From Cephalotrichum gorgonifer (lineage: Eukaryota; Ascomycota; Sordariomycetes; Microascales; Microascaceae): DNA of 64,000 bases. This document shows, piece after piece, positions 59,142-64,000 of the stretch; within the stretch, counting starts at the first letter, position 1, and the number at the start of each line of letters is the position of its first letter. Position numbers and translations under genes: made by a program. The notes under the pieces are model-generated. The model worked only from the letters and a program-made list of their open reading frames with translations. It was not told the origin of the DNA and ran no database searches. The DNA is taken from assembly GCA_900312665.1 (NCBI GenBank), contig ONZQ02000011.1, forward strand, positions 697,454-761,453, given 5' to 3'.

Positions 59142-60299
59142 CTACCTCGCCATCATGGCGCTCCCAAAGACCCGGCTGAAGACACCGCGGCTCGCCCTGG
59201 GGATCTTGTTCGTCCTGCCGCCCCCTTCCCTCGCCATCGCCTGCTCGGGCGTGATCTCGTAGGGGAGGAGCCTCTTGCGGTACTCCCGGGGCGGGTACTC
59301 GAGCTCGACGTGGTGCGAGGGCGTGTAGACGACGGTGTGCTCGATCGACACCGCGCTCCCGGGCGTCGTGGCCCGCGAGCCGGGCCGGCTGCTGCCGCCC
59401 GAGGTCGACGAGGCCGACGACCCAGCGTCGCTGAGGGCCGGCGGCGAGACGGAGCCCGTCGTGCGGGAGTAGGCCGGGCTGGCGGCCTGCGTGCCGTAGT
59501 AACCCGACACGTTATGCGGGGCGTGGTACGTCCCCACAGCCGAGGCGGCAGCAGCAGCAGTGGCAGCGGCGGCGGTAGCGGCGGTGATGGGGTCCATGGC
59601 GGGGCGGAAGCGCATCGCGTTCTCGCGGCACCAGCTGTGGTACTGCCTCCTGTTCTCGGCCTCCATCTTCTCCCGGATCGGCCTCGCGTACTCGCCCCAC
59701 GCCTCGCCCAGCTCCTCCTCCGTGATCCTCAGGTCCCAGTCCAGCAGCTGCAGCAGCTGCTTCTCCATCAGGTTGACCTCTGACGTGCAGAACCCGAACT
59801 GGTACCCGGGCCCCTCCGAGTTGGTGTACCGCGCCCAGTGCTTGTTCTTGGGCGAGATGTCGTTGACGTACTTGGCCGCCAGGATGAGGCAAGCGAGGAA
59901 GATGCGGTGCGACGTGCACCGGAGCCCGCGCGACATGGGCTGCAGCCGGTCTTTTAGCCGGTTGAGGTACACGAGGGCGGGCATGAGCGTCGCGGCCTGG
60001 ACGTTGCTCGACTCGACCAGCTTGCGGATGAACTGCTCCACCGTGGGGAGGGTCGGGTCCTCGGGCTGGACGGCCCGGAGCTCGGGCGTCGTGGGCGGCG
60101 TCGGGAGGTCGGCGGGCGCCGTGGCGGTTCTGTGGTACTTCCTCGGCTGGGAGGGCATCATGTTCTTGTCGCAGGGGATGACGGCGTCGGCGGAGGCCGC
60201 GAGGTACCGGATCATCCTGGAGTCGACCCGGCTGGTGATGAGCTTGTGGATGGCGGCCTCCTTGAGCTCCTTACTGGAAAGTAACCTTGGCGAGTCCAT
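59142..60299 (-). CDS. Pho85-type cyclin (Pcl1/Pcl2 subfamily)
   Basis: Cyclin partner of a Pho85/PhoA-type kinase, expected to act in cell-cycle entry, polarity or nutrient signalling. A single exon of 385 residues from the ATG at 60299; the frame is open further upstream but only with non-ATG codons. The cyclin box covers about residues 87-205: TVEQFIRKLVESSNVQAATL, MPALVYLNRLKDRLQPMSRG, TSHRIFLACLILAAKYVNDI, then SEVNLMEKQLLQLLDWDLRI. The central KYVNDISPKNKHWARY is typical of Pcl1/2-like cyclins (PclA in Aspergillus). The C-terminal half is low-complexity: a long Ala/Thr run (about residues 240-260), then Ser/Gly/Pro-rich sequence with many SP/TP sites (TPGSA, VSPPALSD), suggesting regulation by proline-directed kinases. 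The leader ends in an AC repeat directly before the ATG. Confidence 0.92.
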   Translation of the reverse strand: MDSPRLLSSKELKEAAIHKLITSRVDSRMIRYLAASADAVIPCDKNMMPSQPRKYHRTATAPADLPTPPTTPELRAVQPEDPTLPTVEQFIRKLVESSNVQAATLMPALVYLNRLKDRLQPMSRGLRCTSHRIFLACLILAAKYVNDISPKNKHWARYTNSEGPGYQFGFCTSEVNLMEKQLLQLLDWDLRITEEELGEAWGEYARPIREKMEAENRRQYHSWCRENAMRFRPAMDPITAATAAAATAAAAASAVGTYHAPHNVSGYYGTQAASPAYSRTTGSVSPPALSDAGSSASSTSGGSSRPGSRATTPGSAVSIEHTVVYTPSHHVELEYPPREYRKRLLPYEITPEQAMAREGGGRTNKIPRASRGVFSRVFGSAMMAR

Positions 60300-60320
60300 T
60301 GTGTGTGTGTGTATGTGTGT
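60300..60320. repeat. GT microsatellite in the cyclin leader
   Basis: GT units with one TA interruption, immediately upstream of the cyclin ATG on the minus strand, where it reads as an AC repeat. A length-variable repeat this close to the start could affect leader length, but that is inference. Confidence 0.8.
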
Positions 60321-63300
60321 TTGGTTAGGTGTGGTGGTGGTAGTGGTGTTGCTGTTGTTGAGGTTTGGCGGATCGGAGAGGTTAAGAGAAGAGACTGTCA
60401 AGATGTCGTGTAAGTCCCACCGCTAGGTACGTCACAATTGGGGGGGTGGAGTATTAATAGAGTAGGTCGGTAGGCAAGAGTTGTGTGAAGGAGGTGGGTG
60501 CGGGGTAAAAGGTTTAAAGGTTGGTGTGTGTGTGTCCTGCGGCGAGAGGAATGAAAAAAAAAAAAATAGAATGGATCGTGAGAGGGAAGAGATCTATGCT
60601 TATAGATCTTCCCCCCAAGACCTCGGCTGGTGTACGGGTTCGGGGGAGCCACACCCACCCCAGTGGGTGTGTGTAGGCGAAGCTCATGCGCACCGAGGCG
60701 GATGACGGGTCGAACCCTGAGTGAGTGGATGCAGCGTTGGCCACGAGGCTGAGTTTGGGCGGGGACGGGGGAGACCCAGGCAGGGGGTGGTGTAGGAGCA
60801 CAGCAGGACAGGGGTAAAGGGGGGGTGTAAGGGGGCGTGCTGAGGTACACGGGGTACTTGGGTACTTTGGGGGCGTGCGCGTGGCGGGATCGGGAGGGAG
60901 TGGGAGGGTGTGCTATTATTGTGAAAAAAGTGGGTCGCCAGGAAGAAGAGGGATGGGATGGGATGGGCTGGCTGTCAACAAAAAAGGGAAGAAATGCCTG
61001 CAGCTGTGCTTGGTGGGGCTGAGGACTTGGGATCCCGAGCAGTACGTACCTTCTTGACCTAATGGAGCCTGTTGTACCTTTTTTGACTTTTGCGCTGTTC
61101 ACGGCCAGACCGGCAGACGGTCGGGTTTTGGGCGTCCAGGATAAAGCTGGTGACTGTGGCGTTCGGAAGTGGGCCCGGCAAAGGGGGATGGATACGTCTT
61201 TTCAGCGGAGTCGGCGGAGAGACTTTTTTTGAGTTCGTGTCCGGCCTGTTTTGAGCTCAAGTCGTCGTCGTAATTGTGGCTGCGGCGAACAACTATACGT
61301 TCTGCGTTTGCGTATTCCTCTTTATTAGTCCGAAGGCGGCTGTGGAGACCTTTCCGAGAGGATATCCGTAGGATGACGACTAAATTGACACGTTTGTCGA
61401 TGGGAGGAAGAAAACCGTAGGCAGTAGCGGATAGCAGAAGACGGAGTCGATGTCCGGATTTTAGTTCGGGGGGAAAAGAAAAGAAATGGGCCGTTCGTGT
61501 TGCCGTGGATTTCTGTGTGGCGATAAAAAGGCTTCGGAATGCCGCCAGTCGTGTTGCGTAGAAATACGGGCTTCAGCAGGTCGAATACGAGGTTCCGATG
61601 CCTTGCTTGTGGGTGTGAGATGAGACACGCACGAAGTCGGTGTTGACTAATATTGTTCCTTTAAAGAAAACGAAAGGAAAAATGAACCGGAAGAGGCAGG
61701 TCGGACGAGGAAAAGCGGACGGGACCAAGTGACTCTTTAAAAAAATCTCTTCAACAAGTATTACTCGTAGTTCCGAAGAAAGAATGTATGTATGCGTTGT
61801 CCCGTCGAGTATATTCGTTCTTTTTTGGTGAGGGGGCGGCCCGAAGGTTAGATCGGGTGCGGGTATCGGACGACGTGGAGGTGGAGCTTTGCGTCCAAGT
61901 GCGGGCGGGGGCGGTGGGCGGTGGACTAAGAGGACCGGACCTCCTTTGTTGAACAATAGGCGGTGGGCGGGAAAAAGAAAGAGGCAAAGGGCGGATTTCT
62001 TTTCTTGTAGATCCGTAGCGAGTTCGAGTAGCTTTTGGCAATGGATGTTTTGTCCGTGACCAGCACAAGAACAAAAAAGGGGAAAGTTGATGAAGCAAAT
62101 ATTATTACGGATATCGAGTTTCGGTTGGGGGGGGGGTAAGGCCGGGATCCTGAAAGGACCTGAAAGGAAGAACACAGGGCGTTGGTTTTTCTTTTGGCCC
62201 GTGGGCGATTGGGTTTGTTGCAGGTTCAGATGAAAGGGCAGACTTGCTCAAAGAGAGAGAGGTGGAAGAACTTTTCGTTCGAGTTGGTATGTAATTACAA
62301 GGGGCAAGAATGGGGGGAGGGAAAGATGGGGATGTTACAGATGGGGGTTGGGAGCAAAGGGCGATATTTAGACTTTTTTCCTTTCTTCTTTTTTCTCTCC
62401 TGTAGGTAGCAAGACGAAGGGTGGATATCGAATTGAGACCTATCTCTGTAAATCTCGCCGAATCCAGCTCATCTGCCTGAGATGTTTCTCCCGTTTGCCT
62501 CCGAGTTGGTATATGCAGTCCCCCCCTGCTCCCCCCCGTTTGCTGTCCTCATAGGCGTCCCACTCGCCCGTCTGTATGTAGCGAGCGGTGCTGTGGGGAC
62601 GGATGGCCACGGACAGCCGCTTGTTTTCGTCTTCCTCCTCCTCCTCCTCCCCTCCTTTGAGACATGACGGGCTCTCATCATTCGGGAGAAACTGCAAGTC
62701 TCGATTTCCCTTGTCTCAAGCGGGCCCAAGGTACCACGCCAACCGGAGGACTGCAGTAACAAGTATTATTGCATTGATTAGAATGAGTGGTCTCGCCTGG
62801 CGCAGAGAAGAACGCTCTTCGTTCCTGCTCCTACATGTATTCCCCCGGTTGCTTTTCCCGCCCCCCGGTTCCCCGATCGCCGGATGGCCGGGGAGCCAGT
62901 GATTTGCATCGTACCGCAAGGGAATCTAACCACCCACTAGTTTCTTTTGGGGGCTGGGGCTTGGGGCTGGGGATGGGACGCCAGAGTGGAAAAGAGCCTA
63001 AAATCGCCCGCCCGCACACCTTTCCCCGCGCGCGCGTGCACGAACACGTCGCTAGCACGCAGCTTAGGCGTGGTTATGGCTGCTCGCTTCTCGCTCGTGC
63101 AGGACTGGCGTTTAAACAGTGAGAGGGGTTGAATGAAGACGGGGGTCGCGACTTTTGTTAGGTCGAGACGTGGCGCTGCGGGCCAGATGACTGGCTCAGG
63201 TTTTCGCGGATATAGGGCAACTGGTTGGTCCCGCCACGCCCCGCGCGGTCACGGCACACGGTTCCCACGACACGACACGGCACATGGGGGCCTTTCACGA

Positions 63301-64000
63301 GCCACACACGTCGAGGCCCTCAGAGTCGCGCGGGTGGTGAATGGCCAGGCCAAGATGTGGTACGTACCATACCTCCGCGTTGTGGGCCTTCTGATTGGTG
63401 GGTCGCCATGACGAACTTGAAACAGACGACCCAGATGCGGGGCGGGAAGGAGCAAGTTTCGTGGTTTCGACGAGGGGCGGGTACATTGGGAGGGATTGGT
63501 GCTAATTAGCCCGCTTCATTCTCTGGGGCGGGCGGTGTCTGGGTGTCTGGCCACGAGTTATTATTTCCTGTTCGGCAGATGGAACATTTGACTCTTAACT
63601 CTCTACTACTTGACAAGGTGTGAGTACAATGTACAGGTGGGCGCTGCCTGGGTGGCGGTGTACAACAGGTACAACTTGAAGTTATATGACGAAGGGGAAA
63701 TGGGATGGTCTGAGGATGCCTAATGTTTGAGAGCTCCTCCTCCTCCACCCACTTGAATGGCCGCCGGGCGAGGGTTGGGATTCATTGAATCCTTGGATCC
63801 TGAGGGCACGAAACTCTTGACCGACTGTTTAGGCCTGTGGCCCCGTGGCGGTGAGTGAGCCTGCGACGTGGGAGACAGACCGACCAGTAGGCCTCCTTGT
63901 ATACTACCACTCGAGGGATATATTCCCTTTTGGTGATGAGGCTAGGCATTCCTTCAATGTAATACATGCCCGCGAGACGGCCGACCTGCCCACTCGCAGT
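60321..64000. other. 3.7 kb upstream of the cyclin, no gene seen
   Basis: Probable long promoter and leader region for the cyclin in the first kilobase, then non-coding sequence to the window end. Features are limited to simple repeats: a CCTCCTCCTCCT tract near 62636 and G-runs near 62125. One dispersed octamer copy is near 61763. A gene starting beyond the window cannot be excluded. Confidence 0.5.

Noticed and set aside
60690..60720. GGTTCGACCC-like B box on the minus strand
   Set aside because: No pairing T stem, A box or acceptor stem at tRNA distances.

Overview
This window is eukaryotic and fungal. Genes carry short introns (mostly 55-150 nt) with GTRNGT-type donors and CTRAY-type branch sites. 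The gene set (CreC, a CreD-type arrestin, a GH7 cellobiohydrolase, a Clr5-domain protein, a NACHT receptor) points to a filamentous ascomycete (Pezizomycotina), most likely a Sordariomycete. Genus cannot be read from the sequence. I support thirteen protein-coding loci (one probably broken) and one tRNA, about one gene per 4.6 kb. That is sparse, because several intergenic stretches are 2-8 kb long.

Layout from left to right. creC is at 1016-3656 (+), followed by an 8.2 kb gene-free stretch and a CreD/Rod1-type arrestin at 11828-13873 (+). An Slm1-like BAR-PH protein lies at 15735-17647 (+). The next intergenic region holds a 307-base N gap inside a repeat, then a small Clr5-domain protein at 20903-21759 (+). 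An Fpg-type DNA glycosylase is at 23885-25549 (+) and a secreted GH7 cellobiohydrolase with a clear TATA/CreA-type promoter at 28918-30543 (+). An intron-containing tRNA-Asp(GTC) sits at 31100-31188 (-). Then come an APH-like kinase relative broken by an in-frame TAG (31708-33309, +), a mitochondrial-type EngB GTPase (33743-34993, +), an intact APH-fold kinase (35302-36667, -), proteasome subunit Rpn7 (37481-39215, +), alanine aminotransferase (39623-41386, -) and the sulfite reductase flavoprotein Met10 (43477-46671, -). A 1721-residue NACHT/STAND receptor spans 49011-54650 (+). A Pho85-type cyclin at 59142-60299 (-) is the last gene, followed by 3.7 kb with no gene I can support.

Functional themes. 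creC and the arrestin both belong to the ubiquitin arm of carbon catabolite repression, and the cellobiohydrolase downstream is a classic target of that pathway. The linkage may be chance. The middle block (EngB to Met10) is housekeeping. The NACHT receptor is the main accessory gene.

The observations most worth a second look are: a 5-nt coding first exon in creC; about twenty copies of the octamer TACGAGTA/TACTCGTA, almost all intergenic; the TAG-interrupted kinase relative that has also lost its catalytic loop; a NACHT protein whose P-loop sits in a 25-nt exon and whose Walker B ends in Lys; and an assembly gap flanked by identical 21-mers. I found no CRISPR array, intact transposon or rRNA.
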